From JBFMAP01 sp964632135 (GTDB lineage: Archaea > Micrarchaeota > Micrarchaeia > Burarchaeales > JBFMAP01): a DNA stretch of 28,886 nucleotides. The stretch's first letter is position 1; every line of letters begins with the position of its first letter. A model generated the notes under the pieces. It was not told the DNA's origin, ran no database searches, and worked only from the letters and a program-made list of their open reading frames with translations. Positions 21,974 to 28,886 of this stretch are shown piece by piece. Location of the stretch: assembly GCA_964632135.1 (NCBI GenBank), contig CAZWEI010000008.1, positions 1 through 28,886 on the forward strand, read 5' to 3'. The position numbers and the translations under genes were made by a program.

Positions 21974-23125
21974 ATGGAAATATGCATGCTAAATCCCCTC
22001 TTCTGCCCTTACCTGGGCGGGACCGAGAAGCACGTGTTCGAAATAGGGCGGCGGCTTGCGAAGAGGCACAACATCGTTGTCCTTACCTCTCATCTCGAGG
22101 GAACGCCGCTATATGAGGAAATCGACGGGATGAAGGTTTACCGCACGCCCTGCATATATCTAAACACGCTTCCGCCCCCGCTTCCGCCTCCTTACACAAT
22201 ATCGCCCACATTCATCCGCGAGCTCATGAAACAGAAAGCGGACATATTCCACATCCACAACCGCTTCTGGTATTATGCAGGAACTCTGCTCGCGATAAAG
22301 ATGAAGAAGAAGAAACTCGTGCTCACTCTCCACAACGCGAAGACAGAGGGAATCTCGCCTATGACCGACCGCCTCGGCGCGTTGTATGATTTTGCCTGGG
22401 GCCAGCGGATAATGGAGGCGTGCGACAAGATAGTCGCGGTGAGCGATTACACGCGCGCAGTAACTGTTCCGGCTCGCCTCCAGTACAAATCCGCAACAGT
22501 TTACAACGGCGTGAACACCACGCTTTTCTCACCAAAAGACCCATCAGAAATTAAAAAACGGCTCGGCATCAGCAGCGAGCCGGTCATCCTATTCGTGGGC
22601 AGGCTTCTCGAGCAGAAAGGAGTTGAATATCTGATTCGCGCGTTCGGGATGCTGAAAAAAGACGTTCCTGACGCGCGTCTCGTGATAATCGGAAGGGGGC
22701 CGCTCGAACTCCACCTGCGAAAGGTTGCAGGAGAGGTCGGCGTTGCCGACTCTTTACGCATCATAAACCGCGTTCCTGAGCACGAGCTTCCCCTCTACTA
22801 TAACATGGCGAGCGTTTTCATGCTCCCCTCTCTTTGGGAGCCCCTCGGCATCGTCGTCCTTGAGGCGATGGCGTGCGGCATCCCGGTCGTCTCCAGCGAC
22901 ACCGGCGGACCGCGCGAGCTCGTCACTCCTGACTGCGGCTTCCTCGCGCGCCCCAAAGACCCGGCGGACATTTACGCGAAACTCAAACTCCTCCTGCAGG
23001 ATGAGGGCTTGAGAAAAAGAATGGGCACAGCCGCGCGCAGGCGCGCGGTGGAGAATTTCACCTGGGACATCGCCGCGCAGAAGATGGAGAAAATTTACGA
23101 GAGTTTGATGGAACCTGCACTCTGA
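21974..23125 (+). CDS. GT4-family glycosyltransferase
   Basis: GT-B-fold sugar transferase using a nucleotide sugar, facing the cytosol; likely role in glycolipid or surface glycan synthesis. In the 383 residues, the N-terminal acceptor domain begins MEICMLNPLFCPYLGGTEKHVFEIGRRLA. The donor domain starts near 205 (VILFVGRLLEQKGVEYLI) and carries the E-x7-E motif in EPLGIVVLEAMACGIPVV and the SDTGGPRELV loop. A proline run, PPPLPPP, sits near residue 70. ATG 21974 is used; the in-frame TTG 21965 overlaps the previous stop. It follows the ribonuclease gene by 5 bp, so the two may be co-transcribed despite unrelated roles. Confidence 0.9.
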   Translation: MEICMLNPLFCPYLGGTEKHVFEIGRRLAKRHNIVVLTSHLEGTPLYEEIDGMKVYRTPCIYLNTLPPPLPPPYTISPTFIRELMKQKADIFHIHNRFWYYAGTLLAIKMKKKKLVLTLHNAKTEGISPMTDRLGALYDFAWGQRIMEACDKIVAVSDYTRAVTVPARLQYKSATVYNGVNTTLFSPKDPSEIKKRLGISSEPVILFVGRLLEQKGVEYLIRAFGMLKKDVPDARLVIIGRGPLELHLRKVAGEVGVADSLRIINRVPEHELPLYYNMASVFMLPSLWEPLGIVVLEAMACGIPVVSSDTGGPRELVTPDCGFLARPKDPADIYAKLKLLLQDEGLRKRMGTAARRRAVENFTWDIAAQKMEKIYESLMEPAL

Positions 23126-23138
23126 CTAGTAGCAACCC

Positions 23139-23161
23139 TTTCGTTTTTCTTCATTTTCTTC
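23139..23161 (+). terminator. Probable T-rich terminator after the GT4 gene
   Basis: A pyrimidine stretch with runs of five and four T (TTTCGTTTTTCTTCATTTTC) begins about 14 bp after the stop codon. Archaeal polymerase terminates at oligo-T on the non-template strand; no hairpin is needed. Confidence 0.45.
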
Positions 23162-23186
23162 TCCGCCATCTTCCGCATGAGCACGA

Positions 23187-23200
23187 CGAAAAGCATAATA
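23187..23200 (+). promoter_or_regulatory. BRE/TATA element of the 23235 gene
   Basis: CGAAAAGCATAATA matches the element before the 710-aa gene with one mismatch. The predicted transcript start, near 23226, would give a 9-nt leader before ATG 23235. Confidence 0.55.
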
Positions 23201-23234
23201 GTTTTTACATCGTAAATTAACCTGGGTGGCGGAT

Positions 23235-23950
23235 ATGGTCGGCACGAGTCAGCGATCAATAGAAAAATTGCTGAAAGGCTTGCTATTGGCTATGTCAATC
23301 TTGCTGAAAAAATATTTACTCATGCACCACGCACTCTAGCGGAAAAAATCCACAAAGGAAAAATATTGGACACTCCGGAAAATAGGCGTAGATTATCAAA
23401 AGCGGGGCTGTCTCCCTTATTCAATCAAAATGATGTGGATGAACTTGCTCAAAAAATTCACGAGATGAACCCTAAAGGCTTCGTGAGTTTTCAAACCTCA
23501 AGAGAATTTGTGAACTGCATTTTAGAAGATGCCAAAAAAGAAGGCGCTTATATCGTCGTCGTAGAAAATCCGTTTAAAAGGCCGGATTTGATCGATATTG
23601 TAGCCTATCACCACTCTTTTCTAGAAGGAATTGGAAAACACGGACGACCAAGAGGAGAGTGGTTTAACGTTGCATCACTTATTGGCGATGATATTGATTC
23701 CGTTAGACGTGTGTGGTATATCCTCCTCCACCTAGATCCTAAAAATGAGGCTGCGCGTCGTTTATGCGAAAGCGGATGGGACCGCACAATACGTTTTGAT
23801 GACCTTGAGAAAAACCACAAGTTGATGCAACGTACCCCAGGTGGTCCGGAACCAGTTCTCTACAATTTCGCGCCAATCGCAATGGAACGCGAGAGGCGTG
23901 AGAAGTTGTCCAGTATCGACCCTAGTGTTTTATCTCTTCGAAATATTTAG
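23235..23950 (+). CDS. Hypothetical protein with probable one-base frameshift near its start
   Basis: No family recognised. Codons are open in one frame from 23216 to the stop at 23948-23950, but the first usual start in that frame is TTG 23366, although the upstream translation already reads like protein. ATG 23235, after GGTGGCGG and downstream of a promoter, is one frame off and runs to a stop at 23338-23340. Adding one A in the A5 run at 23263-23267 joins the two into a single 238-residue protein (SIEKIAERLAIGYVNLAEK at the join). The body is charged, with helices, a strand AYIVVVENP near the middle and FDDLEKNHKLM near the end; no signal or membrane segment. The cause may be sequencing error, mutation or programmed shift. 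It converges on, and overlaps by 29 bp, the GT2 gene. Confidence 0.65.
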
Positions 23951-24623
23951 TTTTTATCGGCCTGCCCAGGAGGAAATTTAAGAACGCCTGAACGTTAATC
24001 ATCCCCAACTTGATGTAGCCCATCTGCCTGAACCTCCTTATCGATGTTGCGACCACCATGTTCTTGTTCACCTTTACCCTTCCGACTTTTTTCATCCGCA
24101 TAGAAAGTTCAGTATCCTCGAAAAAACTTATGTTCTCGTTGAACCCCCCTATCTTCAGGAAATTCGCGCGCCTGTACGCGCAGTTGTTCCCGTAAAGTTG
24201 GTAAACCCCAAAGCGCGCGCTCAGCCTCACCCACCAGTCCGAGTTGATTTTGAACATAAGCCCGTCGAACCAGTTCCCGCCGCTCGGGCGCACGATCCCG
24301 CCGAGCCCGACTATGTTTTCCTTGAAACTTTTCTCAATCTCCTCGAGCCAATTGGGCGCCGCGATGCAGTCTGCGTCTATGAACGCGACTATCGGATATT
24401 TTGCCTCCCTCGCGCCTATGTTGCGCGCTGTCGCAGGCCCCTTCGGCGGCTTCACGAGCACCTTATCCGAATATTTTTTCGCAATTGCCTGGGTCCTGTC
24501 CCCGCTCTGCCCGTCAACTAGTATTATCTCGTATTTTTCCTCGTACCTCTGCGCCCTGAGCGAGAGAAGGCACTCCTCGATGCATTTCTCCTCGTTGAGT
24601 GTTGGAATTATTATGCTTATCAT
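23922..24623 (-). CDS. GT2-family glycosyltransferase
   Basis: GT-A-fold transferase, probably adding sugars to a lipid carrier or surface glycan. The 233 residues begin with the family strand MISIIIPTLNEEKCIEECLLSL. They show VDGQSGDRT near 36-44, GPATARNIGA near 62-71 and the metal-binding DAD at 83-85, then an FFEDTELSMRMKK segment that carries the ED motif of the acceptor/catalytic region. No membrane segment is attached beyond a weakly hydrophobic C-terminal helix. The start overlaps the upstream GT4 stop as ATGA, so the pair is translated together. Confidence 0.9.
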   Translation of the reverse strand: MISIIIPTLNEEKCIEECLLSLRAQRYEEKYEIILVDGQSGDRTQAIAKKYSDKVLVKPPKGPATARNIGAREAKYPIVAFIDADCIAAPNWLEEIEKSFKENIVGLGGIVRPSGGNWFDGLMFKINSDWWVRLSARFGVYQLYGNNCAYRRANFLKIGGFNENISFFEDTELSMRMKKVGRVKVNKNMVVATSIRRFRQMGYIKLGMINVQAFLNFLLGRPIKTKYFEEIKH

Positions 24624-25765
24624 CGTTCCTTCACCAGTTCATAGTAGATTTTCAGGAGTTTGCGCGCGCAGTTCTCCGCCGAATACTCCTCTGCAGTTTT
24701 CCTTGCATTCGCGGACAATTTATTCCTTTCCCTCATCGTCCTTATAACCTTTTCAGCGCAGTCGTCCGCGTCGTCCGGGTCGAAAAGATATCCGTTATGC
24801 CCATCGCGCACAAGTTCCTTTATCGCGAGGAAATTAGCACCCGCGACAGGCTTTCCGCAGCCCATCGCTTCCAGAGCCACGAGCCCCTGTGTCTCGAACT
24901 TCGATGGGAAAACGAAAACGTCGCACGCCGCGTAATATTTCGGCACTTCCTCGTCCCTGAGCAGGCCCGCAAACGTGAAAGAGCCCTCGAGCCCCGCGTT
25001 CCTCACGAGGCTTTTGTAGTAATCCTCGGCGGGCCCCGTCCCAGCGATAACGAATTTGCAATCGGGAATCTCCTCCATTATTACGAGCGCGGACCTCACG
25101 AGAAGCTCGAGATTCTTCTCCTTCACGAGCCTTCCCAAATAGAGCACGACCTTGCTGCTCTCGAGCCCGTGCTTTTTCCTTATCTCGCTCCCGTCAACGC
25201 CAGGATTGAATCTCCCCGTGTTTATCCCGCTGGGCAGCATTGTCACATTCTTGATTTTGTGCTCCTCCATAATTTCCTTTATCACGCCGCTGGGCGCGAG
25301 CACGCTGTCGCACAGGTTGAAATACCAGCGTAGATAGCCCCACGCGAGCCTCTTGCTCAGCGCCATCGTCGCCTTGCGGTGCGCGACGTAATGCACGGCT
25401 TCTGGGATGAGCGTGTGAAGCGTTCCCACGATTGGAAGATGAAGAGTGCGCGCGGTCCGGACGGCGGCGAGCCCCATCGTCGCCATCCCGTGCGTGTGAA
25501 TCAAATCTATTCCGAGCTGCTTCACCTTTCTCTCGGAGAAAAACGGGAACAGCGCGAGCTTGTAGTCCGGGTAGGGGCTGAACGAAGTCGACGCGTGGTA
25601 GAACGCGCGCGCATCCTTGTTCTCTTTTTTTGCCTGCCTCGTCCCGGCGCAGAAGACGTAAACCTCGTGGCCCTCCTTCTCGAGCGCCGCGCGCGTGGTC
25701 AAAATAGACGACACCACGCCGTCGCGATTCGGTAAATACGTTTCGGTGAAGAACGCGATTTTCAA
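24620..25765 (-). CDS. GT4-family glycosyltransferase
   Basis: 381-residue GT-B enzyme. N-terminal region LKIAFFTETYLPNRDGVVSSI and DLIHTHGMATMGLAA; donor domain with VLYLGRLVKEKNLELLVRSA, IAGTGPAEDYY and the E-x7-E motif in ETQGLVALEAMGCGKPVAG. The pattern is close to the mannosyl/glucosyl-diacylglycerol and PIM-like transferases, though the sugar and acceptor cannot be read from sequence. The likely start is TTG 25765, which begins at the conserved KIAFF strand with GTGA upstream; TTG 25789 is an alternative that would overlap the previous gene. It is third in the DUF2070 operon. Confidence 0.88.
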   Translation of the reverse strand: MKIAFFTETYLPNRDGVVSSILTTRAALEKEGHEVYVFCAGTRQAKKENKDARAFYHASTSFSPYPDYKLALFPFFSERKVKQLGIDLIHTHGMATMGLAAVRTARTLHLPIVGTLHTLIPEAVHYVAHRKATMALSKRLAWGYLRWYFNLCDSVLAPSGVIKEIMEEHKIKNVTMLPSGINTGRFNPGVDGSEIRKKHGLESSKVVLYLGRLVKEKNLELLVRSALVIMEEIPDCKFVIAGTGPAEDYYKSLVRNAGLEGSFTFAGLLRDEEVPKYYAACDVFVFPSKFETQGLVALEAMGCGKPVAGANFLAIKELVRDGHNGYLFDPDDADDCAEKVIRTMRERNKLSANARKTAEEYSAENCARKLLKIYYELVKER

Positions 25766-25775
25766 AGTTTCACGC

Positions 25776-26078
25776 TCACACGAGTTCAAGGGCTCTTCGT
25801 ATCAATCGTTCGGCTTTCTTTGGGTCACCTAGCATCGTATTCCGTCTGCGCTTCCTAGCAGCAGCCTCAGTAAGAAGCGATTCTATACTCTCGTGAACTC
25901 TCTCGTTCACTCTTTTGCATGAATTTATGGCTACTGTCAAATCGTCTTTCGTTGCCTCACCTTTATCATATCTGGAAACGATCCGCTTTGCGAGTTTAAT
26001 TTTTCCATTCGCAATTGCGATGTTCTGTCTGTCCAACATTCTTTTATTATCAATTCGTAGTTGTGCAACATTCCGCAT
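25776..26078 (-). CDS. Hypothetical 100-aa basic helical protein
   Basis: No family recognised. Start ATG 26078 follows GAGGTGAGG and lies 12 bp after the DUF2070 stop. The frame is open further upstream, but that part is antisense-like arginine-rich sequence inside the DUF2070 gene. The product is highly charged and helical, with many Arg and Lys, and includes two likely long amphipathic helices (about 10-40 and 45-72) and a basic RKRRR cluster near 78. No membrane segment is seen. Its composition lacks GCGC runs, unlike both neighbours, so it looks like a later addition to the operon between DUF2070 and the glycosyltransferases. Confidence 0.7.
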   Translation of the reverse strand: MRNVAQLRIDNKRMLDRQNIAIANGKIKLAKRIVSRYDKGEATKDDLTVAINSCKRVNERVHESIESLLTEAAARKRRRNTMLGDPKKAERLIRRALELV

Positions 26079-26089
26079 ATCCTCACCTC

Positions 26090-27904
26090 TTAAATTTTCG
26101 TTATCCCCCACAGCACTATGAAAACGCTCGCGATGAGTATGAGCGGCACGAGTATGCGCGTGATTGCGACGATCGCATTCACTGTTCCAATGAGTTCGGA
26201 TGACTGCTTCGCGCCGAACACGCTCAGCCCGCTCACTTTCTCGATGCGCGCGCCGCACTCAACAGTTTCAACATCCATCCTCGCCTCTTTCGCGCACGCG
26301 AGTATGCGCGCGATTATCACGTCCTTCATCTTATTCCCCACCGGATTAAGGACACCGCTGACGACATTAACACTATGTGAGTCCGTTGTAAAAATCTCGC
26401 ACTCGTCAAAACCATCGCTTCTGAGTGCGTCAAGAACCTCGCGCCTGAAAACAGGCGTGATTCCATTCGCATCCAGAAGCACGAGCGCGTAGTTCTTTTT
26501 TCCAAATTCAAATACGGCGCACTTCAGCCCGGCCCTTCCTACCCCTGCGCCGAAAAACTCAGCCATGTTATCCTGTGCAATCCCCAATTTAATTGGCGCT
26601 CCCTCGCTTTTCGCAGCCATCGCGCGCCTGACCGCCTCCATGTACTCAAAACCAATCGGGTTCCCAGACTCGACGCGCGTTATCTCCCCGGTTTCGGCAT
26701 TGTGCGCGTCAGCTACTATCGCGCTCCGCGCGCCACCCGCCTCCGCGGTTTTCATGAGCGCGAGCCCGAGCGAAAAATCGATATCCTCCGTCGTGCGCGG
26801 CGCGCGGCTGAGCCCTATGAACGCGTCCTCGCCGATGCGCAGGCATTCCGCCCTGCACGTTCCGAACCTTCCGGTTGCGATGCTCCCCTTCGCTTTCTCG
26901 AATTTCATGTTCCTGAGCGCGGCGTCGCACGCGTTGTAAATCTTGTAAACCTCCGCGCTCGCGGACGGATTGAAATCATGCGTCACGGTTCCGTGAAACA
27001 CGAAAGCAGGCGCCCTCCACCTGCGCGCGAACTCGCTCGAAATCAAATAGGGAAAGTCGCTTCCCCCCAAATTCCCGAAAGGACCGAAATGAACATAAGG
27101 GACAACGAACGCGCACTTCAACTTACTCTTGGCCCTGAAAGCAAGCACGCCGACGAGCGTGTCGATCTTCTCCCCGACGCTCTCAAGAAGGCTCTCGAGC
27201 CCGCGCGAATGCTCGAACCACTGCGCGAGGAAGAGGCTCACCGCATCCACGCTGCTCACGCCGTACGCGCGCTTCATCGGCGCGTTGATGAGCCAGAATA
27301 TGGCGTATATCGCGCCCAGGAACACAAGCGAGGCGAAGTAGATTTTCGCGAGTATCCAGAGCGGCTCGTTCCCGCCCCAAATCCCGATGCTCTGCCCGGC
27401 GAGCGAAAAAGCGACGTTGAGCGCGAGCTGCACTGACGCGAAAAGCAGAGAGCCGTACCACCTTATCCCGAAAACAACGCGCGCAATCAGATACCAAACA
27501 ACGAACACGAGCCCGTAGCCCACGAACACCACGCCGAGCCCGCTTCCGAAAATTCCAGTCCCGACTCTCGTGAGCATCAGCGCGGCGATGTAGAAAATCG
27601 CATACACAACTGAGCCGACGAGCGCGAGGAAAAGCATCCTCTTCAGTTTCAGTTCGCTCTTCATGAGCGCGCACGCGAACGCAGAAAGGAGTGCCGGAAG
27701 CCCGATTAGGAACACGCCCTCGCTTCCCCCGTACATCACTGTTTCAAGTGTGAGCGCGCCAGGGAACGCCACGAGCCTCATTATTATCCCGAAGCCGAAG
27801 CTGAGAATGACGATTAGAAGGAAGCTCTGGAGCGCGCTCGGGAGCGCGACTATCAGTTTCGTGAGGCTAACTGCCTTCTGCTCTGAACTCTTCGCCTTCG
27901 CCAC
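26090..27904 (-). CDS. DUF2070 family membrane protein
   Basis: Archaea-specific membrane protein of unknown function. The 604 residues have about six or seven N-terminal membrane segments (about 20-200), a large soluble domain (about 225-560) and one more hydrophobic segment near the C-terminus (about 575-602). Family hallmarks include VVPYVHFGPFGNLGGSDFPYLI, the IVADAHN motif and TTDSHSVNVVSG; the His and Asp residues in these blocks suggest a metal-dependent hydrolase-like site. Start GTG 27904 is preceded by GGTGA. It heads an operon that leads into two glycosyltransferases, hinting at a role in lipid or glycan metabolism. Confidence 0.92.
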   Translation of the reverse strand: MAKAKSSEQKAVSLTKLIVALPSALQSFLLIVILSFGFGIIMRLVAFPGALTLETVMYGGSEGVFLIGLPALLSAFACALMKSELKLKRMLFLALVGSVVYAIFYIAALMLTRVGTGIFGSGLGVVFVGYGLVFVVWYLIARVVFGIRWYGSLLFASVQLALNVAFSLAGQSIGIWGGNEPLWILAKIYFASLVFLGAIYAIFWLINAPMKRAYGVSSVDAVSLFLAQWFEHSRGLESLLESVGEKIDTLVGVLAFRAKSKLKCAFVVPYVHFGPFGNLGGSDFPYLISSEFARRWRAPAFVFHGTVTHDFNPSASAEVYKIYNACDAALRNMKFEKAKGSIATGRFGTCRAECLRIGEDAFIGLSRAPRTTEDIDFSLGLALMKTAEAGGARSAIVADAHNAETGEITRVESGNPIGFEYMEAVRRAMAAKSEGAPIKLGIAQDNMAEFFGAGVGRAGLKCAVFEFGKKNYALVLLDANGITPVFRREVLDALRSDGFDECEIFTTDSHSVNVVSGVLNPVGNKMKDVIIARILACAKEARMDVETVECGARIEKVSGLSVFGAKQSSELIGTVNAIVAITRILVPLILIASVFIVLWGITKI

Positions 27905-27935
27905 AAATTCACCTACTGTGTTCTATACGCGCGGA

Positions 27936-27948
27936 TTTAAATTTATAA
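27936..27948 (-). promoter_or_regulatory. TATA box of the DUF2070 operon
   Basis: TTATAAATTTAAA on the minus strand, identical over 13 bp to the boxes of the two helical-repeat genes. It predicts a start of transcription near 27915 and a leader of about 11 nt. Beyond the box the sequence is unlike those two promoters. Confidence 0.7.
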
Positions 27949-28017
27949 TGGCGAGCGCCGCGTATGCTAAGAAATCGAATCTCCTCAACTCCCGGTCGCC
28001 CAACCCCAACTGCACGA

Positions 28018-28260
28018 TTAAATTTTCCCGTTGCCGTTCCACTTGTCCTTCTTCACGGCCGCGGGCCTTGCGCTCCTTACTCTTATCCTCGTGTTGCGCA
28101 CGCTCCTGGCCATTATCACGTTCTCCAGGATGTACGCGTTCGATATGAACTCGTTCGCGACTTCCGCGAAACTGGTGCGCCTTCGTGAGGCGAGCTTCAT
28201 CAACTCCAGGGTGATGTACCTTATCTCGGAGTTTATCGATGCGACCTCGTCCTCATACAT
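28018..28260 (-). CDS. Hypothetical 80-aa helical protein
   Basis: No family recognised. The N-terminal 50 residues form one or two amphipathic helices (MYEDEVASINSEIRYITLELMKLASRRRTSFAEVANEFISNAYILENVI); the rest is a basic tail rich in Arg, Lys and Asn that may be disordered and could bind nucleic acid. Support for a real gene is the TATA box TTTATATAA at 28282-28290, 22 bp before the ATG, exactly where a leaderless archaeal mRNA would begin. It lies divergent to NMD3 and is not linked to the DUF2070 operon, which has its own promoter. Confidence 0.65.
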   Translation of the reverse strand: MYEDEVASINSEIRYITLELMKLASRRRTSFAEVANEFISNAYILENVIMARSVRNTRIRVRSARPAAVKKDKWNGNGKI

Positions 28261-28281
28261 GTGCGACTATTAAAAAGTAAT

Positions 28282-28290
28282 TTATATAAA
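28282..28290 (-). promoter_or_regulatory. TATA box of the 80-aa gene
   Basis: TTTATATAA on the minus strand ends 22 bp before ATG 28260, predicting a leaderless transcript. Confidence 0.6.
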
Positions 28291-28331
28291 GTTTTCTTGG
28301 GGCGATTTCCGAACCGCGCGCGTTCGCATAC

Positions 28332-28340
28332 GTTTATTAT
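28332..28340 (+). promoter_or_regulatory. TATA-like box of NMD3
   Basis: TTTATTATT ends 23 bp before ATG 28363, so transcription should begin at or next to the start codon. No ribosome binding site is visible, which agrees with a leaderless mRNA. Confidence 0.55.
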
Positions 28341-28362
28341 TTTTCTCCGCGCACAAAATCCC

Positions 28363-28886
28363 ATGGAAAAACTCTGCCCCTCGTGCGGGGCGCGCTCGTC
28401 CTCGAAGAATTTCGTGGGCGCGTTCTGCATAGACTGCATTTCGAAGAAAATCGACATTTCGCTACCCTCCAAGTTCGAGTTTCAGAAATGCAAGCGATGC
28501 GGTAAAATAAATCTTGGGGAGTGGCGCGACGCGAGCGAAAGCGAGTTGGAGCATAAAATCCTGAAAAGCGCGAAGGGGAGTTTCGAGAGCGCGCGCGCGG
28601 AGTTCACTGCGGATGGTTTGTGCGTGCTCACGTTCATCGTGAAGAAAGATTCCTCGTTTATCGAGACCAGGCGTGCCGTTCCAATCAAATTCCTGCCTTC
28701 AATTTGCACTGATTGCACGCGTGCTTCAGGGGGATATTACGAGGCGATAGTCCAGGTGCGCGGAAACAAGGAGAGGGTGGAAAGGTTCAAGGAAAAATTC
28801 CTGCGGGATATTGCGCGCGATACCTTTGTCTCGAAAATCGAGGAGATGAAAGAGGGCGTGGACATTTATGTCGGTTCAAAAATGGC
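28363..28886 (+). CDS. nmd3: NMD3-related 60S/50S export/maturation protein, 3' end cut
   Basis: Archaeal homolog of NMD3, the eukaryotic adaptor for 60S subunit export; in archaea probably a late factor on the large subunit. The frame runs open from ATG 28363 to the window edge (174 codons visible). Zinc-binding pairs characteristic of the N-terminus are visible: CPSC (5-8), CIDC (22-25), CKRC (43-46) and CTDC (near 119-122), with FCIDC-x-SKKIDISLPSKFEFQKCKRCGKI between. The eIF5A-like part would lie beyond the edge. Apparent leaderless start; promoter divergent from the 80-aa gene. Confidence 0.88.
   Translation, partial: MEKLCPSCGARSSSKNFVGAFCIDCISKKIDISLPSKFEFQKCKRCGKINLGEWRDASESELEHKILKSAKGSFESARAEFTADGLCVLTFIVKKDSSFIETRRAVPIKFLPSICTDCTRASGGYYEAIVQVRGNKERVERFKEKFLRDIARDTFVSKIEEMKEGVDIYVGSKM

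Noticed and set aside
24599..25333. 244-codon plus-strand ORF opposite the GT4 gene
   Set aside because: Antisense shadow of an identified glycosyltransferase.
26079..26258. Upstream extension of the 100-aa gene to 160 residues
   Set aside because: The extension is arginine-rich sequence antisense-like in composition and lies within the DUF2070 gene in another frame; a good ribosome binding site stands right before ATG 26078.
26702..27436. 244-codon plus-strand ORF opposite DUF2070
   Set aside because: Antisense shadow with extreme Arg/Glu content; the minus-strand frame holds clear DUF2070 motifs.
1..28886. CRISPR array, transposon or integrated element
   Set aside because: No regularly spaced repeats, transposase, integrase or flanking inverted repeats were found; the orphans are scattered singly rather than in one island.

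Overview
The window is archaeal. The evidence is a run of genes in archaeal order (L15e, RNase P p30 and Pop5, proteasome alpha, SBDS, exosome Rrp4/Rrp41/Rrp42, L37Ae, RpoP, Brix, Pcc1, prefoldin beta), together with an NMD3 homolog, DUF2070, ADP-forming acyl-CoA synthetase, TATA boxes about 25 bp before start codons, and GAGGTGAT-type ribosome binding sites. Genes are tightly packed, convergent neighbours overlap, and several proteins are short for their families (p30, a half-size EamA protein, a shortened ThiI-like protein). A reduced-genome archaeon of the DPANN type, perhaps Micrarchaeota-like, fits, but this placement is inference. There is no rRNA, recognisable tRNA, CRISPR array or insertion sequence. 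The longest stretch without a gene is about 200 bp (7937-8136).

Layout. 1-750: 3' part of an alpha-helical protein of unknown function, converging on ncsA. 716-2416 (-): a two-gene operon of a KaiC/RadA-like ATPase and an NcsA/TtuA-type tRNA thiolase. 2564-4696 (+): a 710-aa unknown protein with a beta-rich, barrel-like C-terminus ending in an aromatic residue. 4824-5636 and 7304-7936 (+): two paralogous helical-repeat proteins with near-identical promoters, flanking the L15e/RNase P genes. 5753-7248: L15e, p30, Pop5. 8137-13393: the proteasome/exosome superoperon through prefoldin beta, continuing into a DHH phosphoesterase and an O6-alkylguanine-DNA alkyltransferase. 14599-17925: half-size EamA (-), ThiI-like (+), a two-TM unknown (-), Mre11-like nuclease (+). 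17928-20663 (-): an operon of a tail-anchored winged-helix protein and the beta and alpha subunits of ADP-forming acyl-CoA synthetase. 20724-23125 (+): beta-CASP ribonuclease and a GT4 glycosyltransferase. 23235-23950 (+): an unknown protein with an apparent one-base frameshift. 23922-27904 (-): DUF2070 membrane protein, a 100-aa unknown, GT4 and GT2 glycosyltransferases. 28018-28260 (-): a small unknown. 28363 onward (+): NMD3, cut by the window edge.

How the genes work together. The central block joins RNA processing and decay (RNase P, exosome, beta-CASP nuclease), ribosome biogenesis (SBDS, Brix, L15e, L37Ae, NMD3), tRNA modification (Pcc1, NcsA, ThiI-like) and protein quality control (proteasome, prefoldin). 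The right-hand block looks devoted to surface glycans or glycolipids. Scattered among these are unknown genes with a different base composition: they largely lack the GCGCGC runs that fill the conserved genes. Two of them form a paralogous family carried with a conserved promoter module. This family, the 710-aa protein and a palindromic insertion inside pop5 are the most unusual items here.
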